IMG/VR virus record: IMGVR_UViG_3300036770_006434 | Coordinates: 62,001 to 126,000 of that record | Source: a virus | Reading direction: 5' to 3' (one strand) | Length of the DNA: 64,000 nt | Shown here: positions 53,710 through 62,161 of the stretch, one piece after another | Layout of the letters: each line of letters starts with the position of its first letter | Position numbering within the stretch: position 1 is the first letter of the stretch | Notes under the pieces: generated by a model | Told to the model about the DNA's origin: nothing | Databases searched by the model: none | Seen by the model: only the letters and a program-made list of their open reading frames with translations | Program-made: the position numbers and the translations under genes

Positions 53710-56700
53710 ATGTCCCGCAAAAAGAAAATCGTTCTTTCCACCAACCCGCCTTGGCTCCACACCGGACTGGCGGAAAACGGTCGCTTTCTGGCACAATGGT
53801 TGTATAAGACCGGAAAATATGACCTCTCCTATTACTGCTCCCAGTCCAGTGTGGCGGACCCCAATCACGGGCGGCAACCTTGGAAGAGTCGCGGCTGTAT
53901 CCCGAACGACCCCAACATTATCCAACAGCTGAATCAGGACCAGAACCGCGCCAGAATGGCATCATACGGCGGGCTGCTCATCGGACAAGTGGTAAAAGAG
54001 GAACAACCGGACATCCTGTGGTGTTCGGACGACGCTTGGGCGTTCCCCGGAAACGAGTTTTTCAACGCCCCTTGGTGGAATAAAATCAATCCGATTCTCC
54101 ACATCACGGTAGACTCTCTCCCCATTCTGGAACAGGCGTATGATCAGGCGAAAGTGACGCCCAATTTTTTTACGTGGGCCAAATTCGGGTCCACCGAAAT
54201 GCGGAAACGTGGCCCGGAATGGGCGCATACCAAGCAGATTTACGGCGCGACGAATGTAAACAATTTCTCTCCGGTTTCAGCGAACGAGAAAGCGGAGTTG
54301 CGGCGACGGTTCGGTATCGGGCAGAACACACTGGTATTCGGATTCACGTTCCGTAACCAGTTGCGAAAAGAAGCGCTTTCCGTCCTTCGCGCGTTCCAAG
54401 AGTTTACGAAACTCCACAAAACGGTTGACGCAAAACTCCACCTGCACACGAGTTGGAGTGAAACCGCGAACGGATGGGACATCCCGAAGTTCATCAAACT
54501 CTTCGGTGTAAATCCCGAAAGCGTGCTCTGCACTTACGTTTGCAAAAACTGCGGGAACTGGCACATCTCCCCGTATCGCGGCGAGGATCAGAACTGCCCG
54601 TATTGCGGGGCGCAGAAGTCCATGGTAACCGCCAATATCAATCACGGTGTTCCGGATGAGGAAATGAAATATGTCTACGGCATCCGTGACGCGACAGTTT
54701 CCGCTTTCACCTCCGGTGGTCTGGAATTCGAGAACGTGAATACCCTCCTTTGCGGACTCCCGCTGGCCAGCACCAATTACTCGTGCGGTCAGGATTTCTG
54801 CGAGCAACCGTTTGTGACTCCTATCGACTGGCATTTCCGCAATGAGGCTGGCACCTCTTTCATCAAGGCCACCAACGATATCGGCTCCATCCGGAAGTTC
54901 ATGGAAAAGATTTCTGCCATGTCTCTTGCGAAACGTCAGGAAATCGGAGAAATCGGGCGGGATTGGGCGAAGAACACGTTTTCCATCGAGTCTATTGGGC
55001 CGCAGTGGGAGCAAGTTTTCGACGCTTTGCCGCCAAAAGATTGGTCCTCCATCTCCCTTACGCCGCCGCGCAAGAACGAGACTTATCCTATTCCCCAGAT
55101 TCAGGATGATCAAGCATGGGTGACGGCGCTGTATAACAATATCCTTGTCTGTCAGCCCGACCCCGATGGGCTCAAACACTGGATGTCCCAGCTGAAATCG
55201 GGAATCACGCGAGACGCGATCTATCAGTTTTTCCTCAAGATTGCCCGCGAGGACAACGCCAAGCTGGAGCCGCCGAAAGACTTCTCATCCCTGTTTGACG
55301 CAAATGATAGGAAGAAAATCCTCTTCGTAATGAAGGAGTCCGGCGGGGACCTGTTTATTGCCAGTGCCCTGTTCAAGGGACTGAAGGCTCTATACCCCGG
55401 AGCAGACCTATACGTTGGGTGCGAACCCAAATTCGCGGAAATCATTGCTGGAAATCCCTATGTTCACAAAATCCTGAGCTACCACCCGGCCATGGAGCAG
55501 GAACTGGTCATGCGCAACTACGTTGACCATTACTACTTCCCGGCGGTCCAGACGCAAAGACAACTCGGGTATCTGACCCGCAAGTTGACGCTGGCCCAGA
55601 CCTACGCGCACGCATCCGGCGTTGAGTTGGACAAACCTTGGATTCTGTCCACGTTTTTCCCGCTGGATCATCCGGTCGAAAAATCTATTCTGATCCACGC
55701 CTTTGCCGGGGCCACGGTAAACCAAAACGGGCAAATCCACGCCACGTTTCCGGCCAAAATCTACGATCACTTCAATGACGTGGTCCAGCTCCTGAAACCA
55801 ATCGCGGAATCTCTCGGCTACAAACTGTATCAGATCGGCGGACCCGGCGAACCCGGCTTGAAGGGAATAGAGTCTCTGGTCGGAAAAACGAGCATGCACC
55901 AATGCGCGTATCTGGTCAAAAACTGCGCGCTCCTTATCGGGAATGACTCCATGTGGGCTCATATCCGAGGGGGCGAAATGAAGCCACAGGTCCATATCTA
56001 TGGCTCAACTTCATCCCCTCATTTCCCACACTGGCGCGACCCCGAAAAGTCGTTTTTGATCGAGTCCCATCGCGGCGGCAAGAAACCCAGTTACGCGGCT
56101 GTAGAAACCCCCAAGACGATCAACTGGATCACGCCGGAAGAGATCGTGAATACGTCCCTCAAAGCGATTGGAGCTGAACGGCGCGTGACCCAGAAATCCA
56201 TTCTGTTCGGCGATGCCTACCATGTGGCAGCGGTCGAGCTTGTGCCCAACTGTATTGTCGGTCCACAAGTTCAGATGCCGGGACCTCTGGTGGTCAGAAT
56301 GGATTATGTGTCGGACGCAAAGGCGGCAGAGCCCCATCTCCTCTCCAATCTACAGATCAGGCCGTGCCTGATTATCACGGACAAGGAATTGGACCTGAAC
56401 CTTTTGCGACAGGCCAAGCCGAGGATCACAGCGTTGCGCGTAGAGGTTGACAAAGTAAGTCCCGAATGGGTCAAGCAGGTCAAAAAGATCGGTATCCCGA
56501 CGGCGTTTTTCTCATCGGAACAGGACCCCGAAAAACTCGCCAAGCTACGGTTGGACTATTACGATACCTGCGTTTTCGACCATTTTCAACCGCCTAAGAA
56601 AGAGGAGTTTGAAAAACTTGCGGCAACATACCTGAACAAATCTCTTGACGCAGGTGGCATACCTGCTAACCTAAGGTTTGCTACAAATAAATTCCTTTTA

Positions 56701-56841
56701 TCCGAAGGAAAGGTCTATCTGTCAAAGGCTCACTGGAAACTCGGCAAACACGCCGACAGCACAGAAAAAAATACCGATGACGTGATAGATTCTCCGGATT
56801 TCTGGGAAGAGTTTTCACACTTCTACATATACCAAAAATGA
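53710..56841 (+). CDS. Large multidomain glycosyltransferase (GT4-like + DUF4214-like + GT9-like)
   Basis: 1043 residues. Residues 1-440: GT-B domain (LSTNPPWLHTGLAENGRFLA, EMKYVYGIRDATVSAFTSGGLE) with a zinc-ribbon insert C278/C281 and C296/C299. Residues 468-510: DUF4214-like (TALYNNILVCQPDPDGLKHW). Residues 535-860: GT9-like (KKILFVMKESGGDLFIASAL, YLVKNCALLIGNDSMWAHI). The last 180 residues match nothing I know. It starts in TTCTATG context. Placed between small phage genes and a probable annealase in the rightward unit. Confidence 0.8.
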   Translation: MSRKKKIVLSTNPPWLHTGLAENGRFLAQWLYKTGKYDLSYYCSQSSVADPNHGRQPWKSRGCIPNDPNIIQQLNQDQNRARMASYGGLLIGQVVKEEQPDILWCSDDAWAFPGNEFFNAPWWNKINPILHITVDSLPILEQAYDQAKVTPNFFTWAKFGSTEMRKRGPEWAHTKQIYGATNVNNFSPVSANEKAELRRRFGIGQNTLVFGFTFRNQLRKEALSVLRAFQEFTKLHKTVDAKLHLHTSWSETANGWDIPKFIKLFGVNPESVLCTYVCKNCGNWHISPYRGEDQNCPYCGAQKSMVTANINHGVPDEEMKYVYGIRDATVSAFTSGGLEFENVNTLLCGLPLASTNYSCGQDFCEQPFVTPIDWHFRNEAGTSFIKATNDIGSIRKFMEKISAMSLAKRQEIGEIGRDWAKNTFSIESIGPQWEQVFDALPPKDWSSISLTPPRKNETYPIPQIQDDQAWVTALYNNILVCQPDPDGLKHWMSQLKSGITRDAIYQFFLKIAREDNAKLEPPKDFSSLFDANDRKKILFVMKESGGDLFIASALFKGLKALYPGADLYVGCEPKFAEIIAGNPYVHKILSYHPAMEQELVMRNYVDHYYFPAVQTQRQLGYLTRKLTLAQTYAHASGVELDKPWILSTFFPLDHPVEKSILIHAFAGATVNQNGQIHATFPAKIYDHFNDVVQLLKPIAESLGYKLYQIGGPGEPGLKGIESLVGKTSMHQCAYLVKNCALLIGNDSMWAHIRGGEMKPQVHIYGSTSSPHFPHWRDPEKSFLIESHRGGKKPSYAAVETPKTINWITPEEIVNTSLKAIGAERRVTQKSILFGDAYHVAAVELVPNCIVGPQVQMPGPLVVRMDYVSDAKAAEPHLLSNLQIRPCLIITDKELDLNLLRQAKPRITALRVEVDKVSPEWVKQVKKIGIPTAFFSSEQDPEKLAKLRLDYYDTCVFDHFQPPKKEEFEKLAATYLNKSLDAGGIPANLRFATNKFLLSEGKVYLSKAHWKLGKHADSTEKNTDDVIDSPDFWEEFSHFYIYQK

Positions 56842-57821
56842 CCCAACAAACATACTCCGTCGGAAACGAAAACATGCCTGTCACCTTCTGGGGTCCGGCG
56901 TTCGTTGAGGCGAAAGCCAAACCTGAATGGCCGCGCAAACCGGACGGTTCCGTCAATTGGCGCGCTCTTGTCCGCCCCGAACACCTTTATGTTAAACGGG
57001 AGTTCGAGCCGAAGGTAGCGGAAATGCTGGGTAAGAAATCGACCGATATCGCCAACCTCTTGCCAGAGGATATCGCCAAGGTCCCGGACAGGTATCTTGT
57101 CATCCGAAAGGCCGGTATTCTGGAACTGGCGCGACTGCGCGGCTACTCTTCCGCTGTCCCGGATGTTAAACATGCTGCCCGCGATTACGTGGTGGTTCAG
57201 ACTCTTGTCTCTTGGCTTCCGTTTGAGGGGCAGCCCGTAAAGACGAACGGCGGAGTAGGTGAAGCCCACCACGAGAATACCAGCCGACTCGGCGCATTCT
57301 ATCTTGCCGCAATGGCGGAAAACCGAGCCTTCGCCCGAGCCGTCCGCCAGTTCCTTGAAATCGACATCGTTTCCAGCGACGAACTCGGTGCGGGCATCGA
57401 GCCGGAGCAGAACCCGTCCGCTGTCCAGACCGCTACGTCAAACATCAATGACATGTTACCGACCGGCGCCTTGGCCAAAGCGGCGCATGAAGGCGGTTTC
57501 TCCTTTGAGCAGATCAAGAAGGCGGCCCTTTCCCGGTGGCAGGAGGACTCCATCAATGTCGCTAAAGACGCCAACTTCAAGCGCCGAATCGAGAATGACC
57601 CCACCGCTTGGCAGGACTTCAAGGATATCCCGGCCCGCGACTGCATGTCTCTGATTACACTGATCAAGGCCGCGAAAGCCGCGCGGGAGACCAGTAAAAA
57701 AGAAATGGAAGCCGAAAAGGTAAGTCAAACAACTCCGGTTGCCGAAACCGAGTCAGCTACCAAGCGCCGTGGACGACCGCCAAAGACTTCGCCTGCTCCG
57801 CAAGATCAGGCATCTGCATAG
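56838..57821 (+). CDS. Probable single-strand annealing protein (Rad52/Sak-like) with AT-hook-like tail
   Basis: 327 residues. The block KTNGGVGEAHHENTSRLG and AFYLAAMAENRAFARAVRQFL (residues 136-173) matches the GEA...N...AMAExRAxxRAV pattern of phage annealases and their relatives. The C-terminus has KRRGRPPKTS, with the RGRP core of an AT-hook, which binds the minor groove. Annealase plus RecA-like protein plus nuclease (2251) would form a recombination system. An intrinsic terminator follows. Confidence 0.5.
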   Translation: MTQQTYSVGNENMPVTFWGPAFVEAKAKPEWPRKPDGSVNWRALVRPEHLYVKREFEPKVAEMLGKKSTDIANLLPEDIAKVPDRYLVIRKAGILELARLRGYSSAVPDVKHAARDYVVVQTLVSWLPFEGQPVKTNGGVGEAHHENTSRLGAFYLAAMAENRAFARAVRQFLEIDIVSSDELGAGIEPEQNPSAVQTATSNINDMLPTGALAKAAHEGGFSFEQIKKAALSRWQEDSINVAKDANFKRRIENDPTAWQDFKDIPARDCMSLITLIKAAKAARETSKKEMEAEKVSQTTPVAETESATKRRGRPPKTSPAPQDQASA

Positions 57822-57853
57822 GAACGGTAGGATAAAAGGACAGGAAACCCCAC

Positions 57854-57880
57854 GCCCGAGGCTAAACCCTCGGGCTTTTT
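57854..57880 (+). terminator. Intrinsic terminator
   Basis: GCCCGAGG (57854-57861) pairs with CCTCGGGC (57868-57875), followed by TTTTT. GTGTAACC starts 1 nt later, so it separates two transcription units. Confidence 0.8.
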
Positions 57881-57881
57881 C

Positions 57882-57889
57882 GTGTAACC
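57882..57889 (+). promoter_or_regulatory. GTGTAACC motif after a terminator
   Basis: Begins 1 nt after the terminator T-run and ends 9 nt before ATG 57899. Transcription must restart here, which supports a promoter role. Confidence 0.55.
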
Positions 57890-57898
57890 TACTCGGAA

Positions 57899-58351
57899 AT
57901 GTCGTCTCTAATATCCGACTCCGAAAAGGCTTTGCTCCTGACTGATTTTCAGCAGGTCGTGGACACGTTCCTGCGCCCGTTGGTCGTTTATCAGGAAGCG
58001 CAAAGAACAGTGATAGTCTCAAATCCAGATTATAACCCATTTTCCGACTGGAATCAGAACAATACGGACATCCAGAATACGCCGGTTTACACGACCATCA
58101 GCGGGCGAATCCTGTGGGACAAGCAGCAGGAATGGAAGTATGTCCGGCCGCCGGATAGCCCCCAGATCAAAACGAAGGATGCCACCAATCGCTCGGTTCG
58201 CCTCAAGGTGGACCCATCTGGATACAATCTGTTGAAGGACGCGAAAAAGGTAGAGATCGACGGCGTTCTTCTGGATATCGAAAGTCAGGCTAGACCCCAC
58301 GGGCTTTTCGATACCAATTACTACACCTTCTATTTTGTCCGTTCCATGTAA
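57899..58351 (+). CDS. Putative phage connector/head-closure protein
   Basis: 150 residues, beta-rich second half: TTISGRILWDKQQEWKYVRPP, RSVRLKVDPSGYNLLKDA, KVEIDGVLLDIESQARPHGLF. Its place directly before a neck-like gene and tail-tube-like genes, and its size, fit a head-tail connector or head-closure protein. Assignment is mostly by gene order. Confidence 0.4.
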   Translation: MSSLISDSEKALLLTDFQQVVDTFLRPLVVYQEAQRTVIVSNPDYNPFSDWNQNNTDIQNTPVYTTISGRILWDKQQEWKYVRPPDSPQIKTKDATNRSVRLKVDPSGYNLLKDAKKVEIDGVLLDIESQARPHGLFDTNYYTFYFVRSM

Positions 58352-58366
58352 CGGAAAAGGCTCATT

Positions 58367-59029
58367 ATGGCCAAAATGAACATGGCAGCCATAAAGGTGA
58401 CGGTAGCCCAAGATAAGAACGGGGTTATGAAAAAAGCTGCGCAAACCCGTGCGGAACAGGTATTTGAGGACGCTGTAATCGGTATGCAGATGGAGTTTGA
58501 GAATCACTCTGTCACAAAAGAGGTGGCCCAAGGAATTGGAGCCTCGAATATCAGCAAGACGCTTGGCGGCAAAGCGGCACCCAAAAACCTTTACTCATTT
58601 ATCGGGTTTGAGGCCAGTGAAAATGACCAGACGGGACCTATTCGAGACGCTCTTTCGCCAGACGACCCGGCGGGACCCAAGCTGAGGTATGGCGGTAAAG
58701 AAGTGATGTCTAATCAGAATGCCAGATTCAAATTCGAGATATCGGCACCCGACAAGCAGAGAATCTACAAAAACACCCCGATGCCTTGGGCTTCCGGCTG
58801 GAGCTGGGCGCAGAAGATAGAGACAAAAATCCCCGGATTCTCGCGGTTTCTCGCCGAGTTCATGGGCGACCCGTCGCGTTCAGGCGGCGGCGTTCAGATC
58901 AAAGGCCATGACATTAGAAGCGAAGAATACACCCCGCCAGACGAGGGGTATTTAACGACCATATTCCAGAACTTCTTGAACCGTGTCCGCCAGTATAATC
59001 GCGGCGGGTTCAGACGGAGATTCAAATGA
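58367..59029 (+). CDS. Putative neck/tail completion protein
   Basis: 220 residues. Helical N-terminus (VFEDAVIGMQMEFENHSVTKEVA), then a beta part with a TPMPWASGWSWAQKIETKIPGF segment and an Arg-rich end (GGFRRRFK). Size and position match a tail-completion/minor neck protein. No sequence signature is decisive. ATGA overlap with the next gene. Confidence 0.35.
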   Translation: MAKMNMAAIKVTVAQDKNGVMKKAAQTRAEQVFEDAVIGMQMEFENHSVTKEVAQGIGASNISKTLGGKAAPKNLYSFIGFEASENDQTGPIRDALSPDDPAGPKLRYGGKEVMSNQNARFKFEISAPDKQRIYKNTPMPWASGWSWAQKIETKIPGFSRFLAEFMGDPSRSGGGVQIKGHDIRSEEYTPPDEGYLTTIFQNFLNRVRQYNRGGFRRRFK

Positions 59030-60162
59030 TAACGACCTCTTTTTCCAAGTCTGCTCTTTTGTCGTTTTTCGCTTGGTTGGACCATCAGCTCCTTCAGGAA
59101 GGACAGATGTATACCAATGCCAATACCCAGCTTTACAAGCAGACGAGCACGGACCCGGTTCTTGGAAACCAGTATACCACCTATTCGTCTCCTTTTCGGT
59201 CTCTGGTCTGGGATCAATCCGTGAGTGGCGCAAATCGGTTTAACGCCATTTCCGGCTACGTTTTCAACTCCTCTCAGTTCACCTCCAGCGGAGGCGACCA
59301 ACTGTATTCAAGCGTCATTTTTCCGCAAATCCCTGCCACCGGATATGGCGGCGCGTCTTTGCAGATGGACCTCAGTTTTCCAGCCTATATAACGGCCCCG
59401 ACCGGGACGGTGATATTGAGCGGAAACAGCGTCTTTTTCCCCGACAACCTGACGCAGACCACGGCAATCCGCTTTTCTGGTGCAAACTCGGGGGATTACT
59501 CGGACCTGATTGTATCCATCACGGGAACGGCCACCGTCATTTCCGGGGGCCAATATGGGATGCAAATGGACTTCCAAAACGGAAGAGTTATTGTCCCGAT
59601 AGACACTTTTCCCGCAACCTCTATTTTTTCAGGCTCTTACGCGATAAAGGACTTCAATCTGTATTTTGCCAATGGCGGCGCTGACCGCATGGTATTTACG
59701 AACAAACCCTATCTGAACAGTAGGTTTAACCGGGCAATGACCGGAATGCCTCCGCCCCATCAAAGAGTGACTCCAGCCATCTTCATCTCCACCCAAACCC
59801 TCAAGAATGAGCCAAAATCGCTGGGTGGCGGCTATATGTATGATACCGAAATAAAGGTAAAACTGGATGTTTGGGCGGAAACAGCGGGACAGCTGGAAAA
59901 CGCTCTATCCCTATTGGTAGACTCAAAAGACCTGTGTTTCCCCGAGATTTCGGAGTCACAGTGGCCGTTGGCCCCTACCGGCGACCTCAAATCTACGCCA
60001 TACAACTACGAAACGCTTTTTGACAGCCTATATACTCCATCAAACCTGTATAGCATCACAAAAGTCAGGTCTTCAAAATACGGGGACTCGGTTCCGATAG
60101 ATCAGTCAATTTTTGGCGGCAAGGTGGAATTAACCCTGCAAAGGACCCGCAGACTCAGGTAG
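59026..60162 (+). CDS. Virion-associated protein, paralog of the next gene (378 aa)
   Basis: Shares with the gene at 60185 a frame of blocks: LLSFFAWLDHQLLQEGQMY, YSSPFRSLVWDQSVSGA, FQNGRVIVP, MVFTNKPYLNSRFNRAMTGMPP and AETAGQLENALSLLVDSKD. It carries about 90 extra residues (about 75-165) rich in G, S and T, absent from the copy. The tandem pair lies just before the tail-tube-like genes, which suggests tail-terminator or tail-tube-capping roles; this is inference. Confidence 0.5.
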   Translation: MITTSFSKSALLSFFAWLDHQLLQEGQMYTNANTQLYKQTSTDPVLGNQYTTYSSPFRSLVWDQSVSGANRFNAISGYVFNSSQFTSSGGDQLYSSVIFPQIPATGYGGASLQMDLSFPAYITAPTGTVILSGNSVFFPDNLTQTTAIRFSGANSGDYSDLIVSITGTATVISGGQYGMQMDFQNGRVIVPIDTFPATSIFSGSYAIKDFNLYFANGGADRMVFTNKPYLNSRFNRAMTGMPPPHQRVTPAIFISTQTLKNEPKSLGGGYMYDTEIKVKLDVWAETAGQLENALSLLVDSKDLCFPEISESQWPLAPTGDLKSTPYNYETLFDSLYTPSNLYSITKVRSSKYGDSVPIDQSIFGGKVELTLQRTRRLR

Positions 60163-60168
60163 CTCTCA

Positions 60169-60175
60169 GTGTAAC
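60169..60175 (+). promoter_or_regulatory. GTGTAAC motif
   Basis: 9 nt before ATG 60185, right after the stop of the previous gene. Confidence 0.45.
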
Positions 60176-60184
60176 TGAAAACGT

Positions 60185-61051
60185 ATGGCGAACACATCAT
60201 TCTCAACGATTACGCTGCTCTCCTTTGCTCAGTGGTTTACAAACAGATTGCAACAGGACGGTCAGGCGTATTTCAACACGACCAGCCGGCTCTACTATCA
60301 GCCGGATACCCGGTTGCCTGCGGGATATATCGCATACTCATCTCCTTTCAGGTCATGGGTTTATGATTCTGGTGTATCTGGCGCTGCGGTTTTGGACAGA
60401 ATCAGCGGCTCTCTAGGAGTCGGTGGGACAGGCTTCGTTTTGCGCGGCCAGTCCGGGCTACAGATAGACTACACAAATGGGCGGGTAATTTTCCCCTCTT
60501 CCGTTGGAACAAATGCCGTAATATCAGGGACTTACGCGGTTTCAGAGTTGAACACTTATTTCGCCAACCAAAGCGCGGAAAAGATGGTGTTTACCAACAA
60601 GTATTACCTGAACAGTCGGTTTAACAGGCCAATTACCGGTATTCCTCCGGCCAACGACATGGTCACGCCCTGCGTTTTTGTAACAAATCTTGGCGGCGAG
60701 AATGAGGGCCGAGCATTTGGCGGCCTCTACAACACCATGATGGATGTAAGACTCATAGTCATGGCTGAGACCATTAACCAACTGGAGGGAACACTATCTT
60801 TGGCTACCGACGCTACCGACGCCAATTTTCCGCAGTTGCCGCCATACCTGTGGCCCCTTGGACCGCTTGGAGATGTAAAATCCGGCTACAACTACCAAAC
60901 CATCAAAGAGGAGTATGGCCAGCCGCGCAACCTGTATACCATAAACGAGGTGACAGCGACAAAGGTCGGTGACAATCTGAAGATAGACGAGTCCGTTTTT
61001 GTCGGCCTGATAGACCTTAAAATAGAGCGGCCTCGTTCGATCCATGGATAA
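60185..61051 (+). CDS. Virion-associated protein, paralog of the previous gene (288 aa)
   Basis: Parallel blocks to the gene at 59026: LLSFAQWFTNRLQQDGQAY, YSSPFRSWVYDSGVSGA, YTNGRVIFPS, MVFTNKYYLNSRFNRPITGIPP and AETINQLEGTLSLATDATD. It lacks the 90-residue insert. Each copy has its own upstream signal, so they may be made in different amounts. Confidence 0.5.
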   Translation: MANTSFSTITLLSFAQWFTNRLQQDGQAYFNTTSRLYYQPDTRLPAGYIAYSSPFRSWVYDSGVSGAAVLDRISGSLGVGGTGFVLRGQSGLQIDYTNGRVIFPSSVGTNAVISGTYAVSELNTYFANQSAEKMVFTNKYYLNSRFNRPITGIPPANDMVTPCVFVTNLGGENEGRAFGGLYNTMMDVRLIVMAETINQLEGTLSLATDATDANFPQLPPYLWPLGPLGDVKSGYNYQTIKEEYGQPRNLYTINEVTATKVGDNLKIDESVFVGLIDLKIERPRSIHG

Positions 61052-61076
61052 TTCACGAGAAAACCATCGGGAATAC

Positions 61077-61084
61077 GTGTAACC
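61077..61084 (+). promoter_or_regulatory. GTGTAACC motif
   Basis: 32 nt before ATG 61117. Confidence 0.45.
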
Positions 61085-61116
61085 AATATCGCCAAACCAC
61101 GGGAAAGGTATAATTT

Positions 61117-62073
61117 ATGCCGCAATATCAGGCAGGTCAAGTTCGACTGGAGTCCGGAGTTCTGTATTCTTCAACGATGCAGCCGGTTCCGCGCGTCTCA
61201 AACGTGAGGATAGACTACAACGTTCCGCGCGCCAATGTTGGTGTATTGAACCGTGGGAAACCTCTTGAAGGCAGGCCGGTAATCAACTATACTCCCGTAG
61301 ACGCATCGGTTGAGTTCTACAAAAGCGACTCTTCCATTGAGCAGATGCTGGGACTGGTCAATGGAACCAGCGTCGTCTCGAATATTACAGAGACAAAGGC
61401 CGCCAATGCTACCTACGGAATCCGTTCCATGCAGGTTGCCTTTGCGCCGACCTCGTCTACCAACTACAACGGTCTTTATGATCTAAAGAGCGGCGTTCTA
61501 ACGAGTTACACCCTTCAGGGCGGAGTCGGCGACCCGGTTCGCGGCTCTTTCGGTCTGCAATTCTTGGATTGCTCTGGCTCCATCAATACAACCACCAGAG
61601 ACTCTTCAAACACTGCCGCAAATCTGGTAAAACCGGAAAACGTCTCTCTTACCGGCATTCAGTTTACCGGTTACGGGCTTACCGGCGTCACCATTCAATC
61701 CTTTTCCTTCAGTCTTGGTTTTGGCCGCGCCTCTGTCCAACAGCTTGGCACAAAATTCCCCACAGAGCGCCCGCTAACCGATGTGAATGCGTCTTTTCAG
61801 TGTCAGGGCTGGTTCGAGGGGATCAATAATTCGGTGACCGGCCTATCGCAATACGATTGCGGTGCGCCATCTGTCGGGGTCGTTGGCCTGACCATGCAGC
61901 CCTCCTGCGGCGGCGGGTCTCCCAGCACGATTACCATGAGGAATCCCTACATTGACAGCTTCTCCATTGATTCTCAAGTCGGAGGCTTTTCAACAGTGGC
62001 AATTTCTCTTTCCCTGCCTATTGGACCGAATCCAAACGAGACGAGCGACGGGTCTGTGGTCATATTCAATTGA
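61117..62073 (+). CDS. Tail-tube-like protein, paralog 1 (318 aa)
   Basis: Beta-sandwich style, Ser/Thr/Gly/Asn-rich. RVSNVRIDYNVPRANVGVLN, then RPVINYTPVDASVEFYKSD, and a late ASVQQLGTKFPTERPLTDVN correspond to FGVLNRVDQIIIAPPSITMDLSW and LDRLNSTFGYSREIQFPVN in the gene at 62162. The fold pattern and location suit phage tail-tube subunits. The similarity to paralog 2 is clear but the tail-tube call is inferred from layout. Confidence 0.5.
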   Translation: MPQYQAGQVRLESGVLYSSTMQPVPRVSNVRIDYNVPRANVGVLNRGKPLEGRPVINYTPVDASVEFYKSDSSIEQMLGLVNGTSVVSNITETKAANATYGIRSMQVAFAPTSSTNYNGLYDLKSGVLTSYTLQGGVGDPVRGSFGLQFLDCSGSINTTTRDSSNTAANLVKPENVSLTGIQFTGYGLTGVTIQSFSFSLGFGRASVQQLGTKFPTERPLTDVNASFQCQGWFEGINNSVTGLSQYDCGAPSVGVVGLTMQPSCGGGSPSTITMRNPYIDSFSIDSQVGGFSTVAISLSLPIGPNPNETSDGSVVIFN

Positions 62074-62111
62074 GTTTTCTCAATATTTAGACGGAAATCC
62101 ATCCGTTTCTT

Positions 62112-62119
62112 GTGTAACC
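62112..62119 (+). promoter_or_regulatory. GTGTAACC motif
   Basis: 42 nt before ATG 62162. The 15 bp before it (GAAA-TCCA-C--TTTC) resemble those before the motif at 63380. Confidence 0.5.
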
Positions 62120-62161
62120 CAAAGAGGGACCAGCATTTCCCGGTAAAACCTTTTACACACC

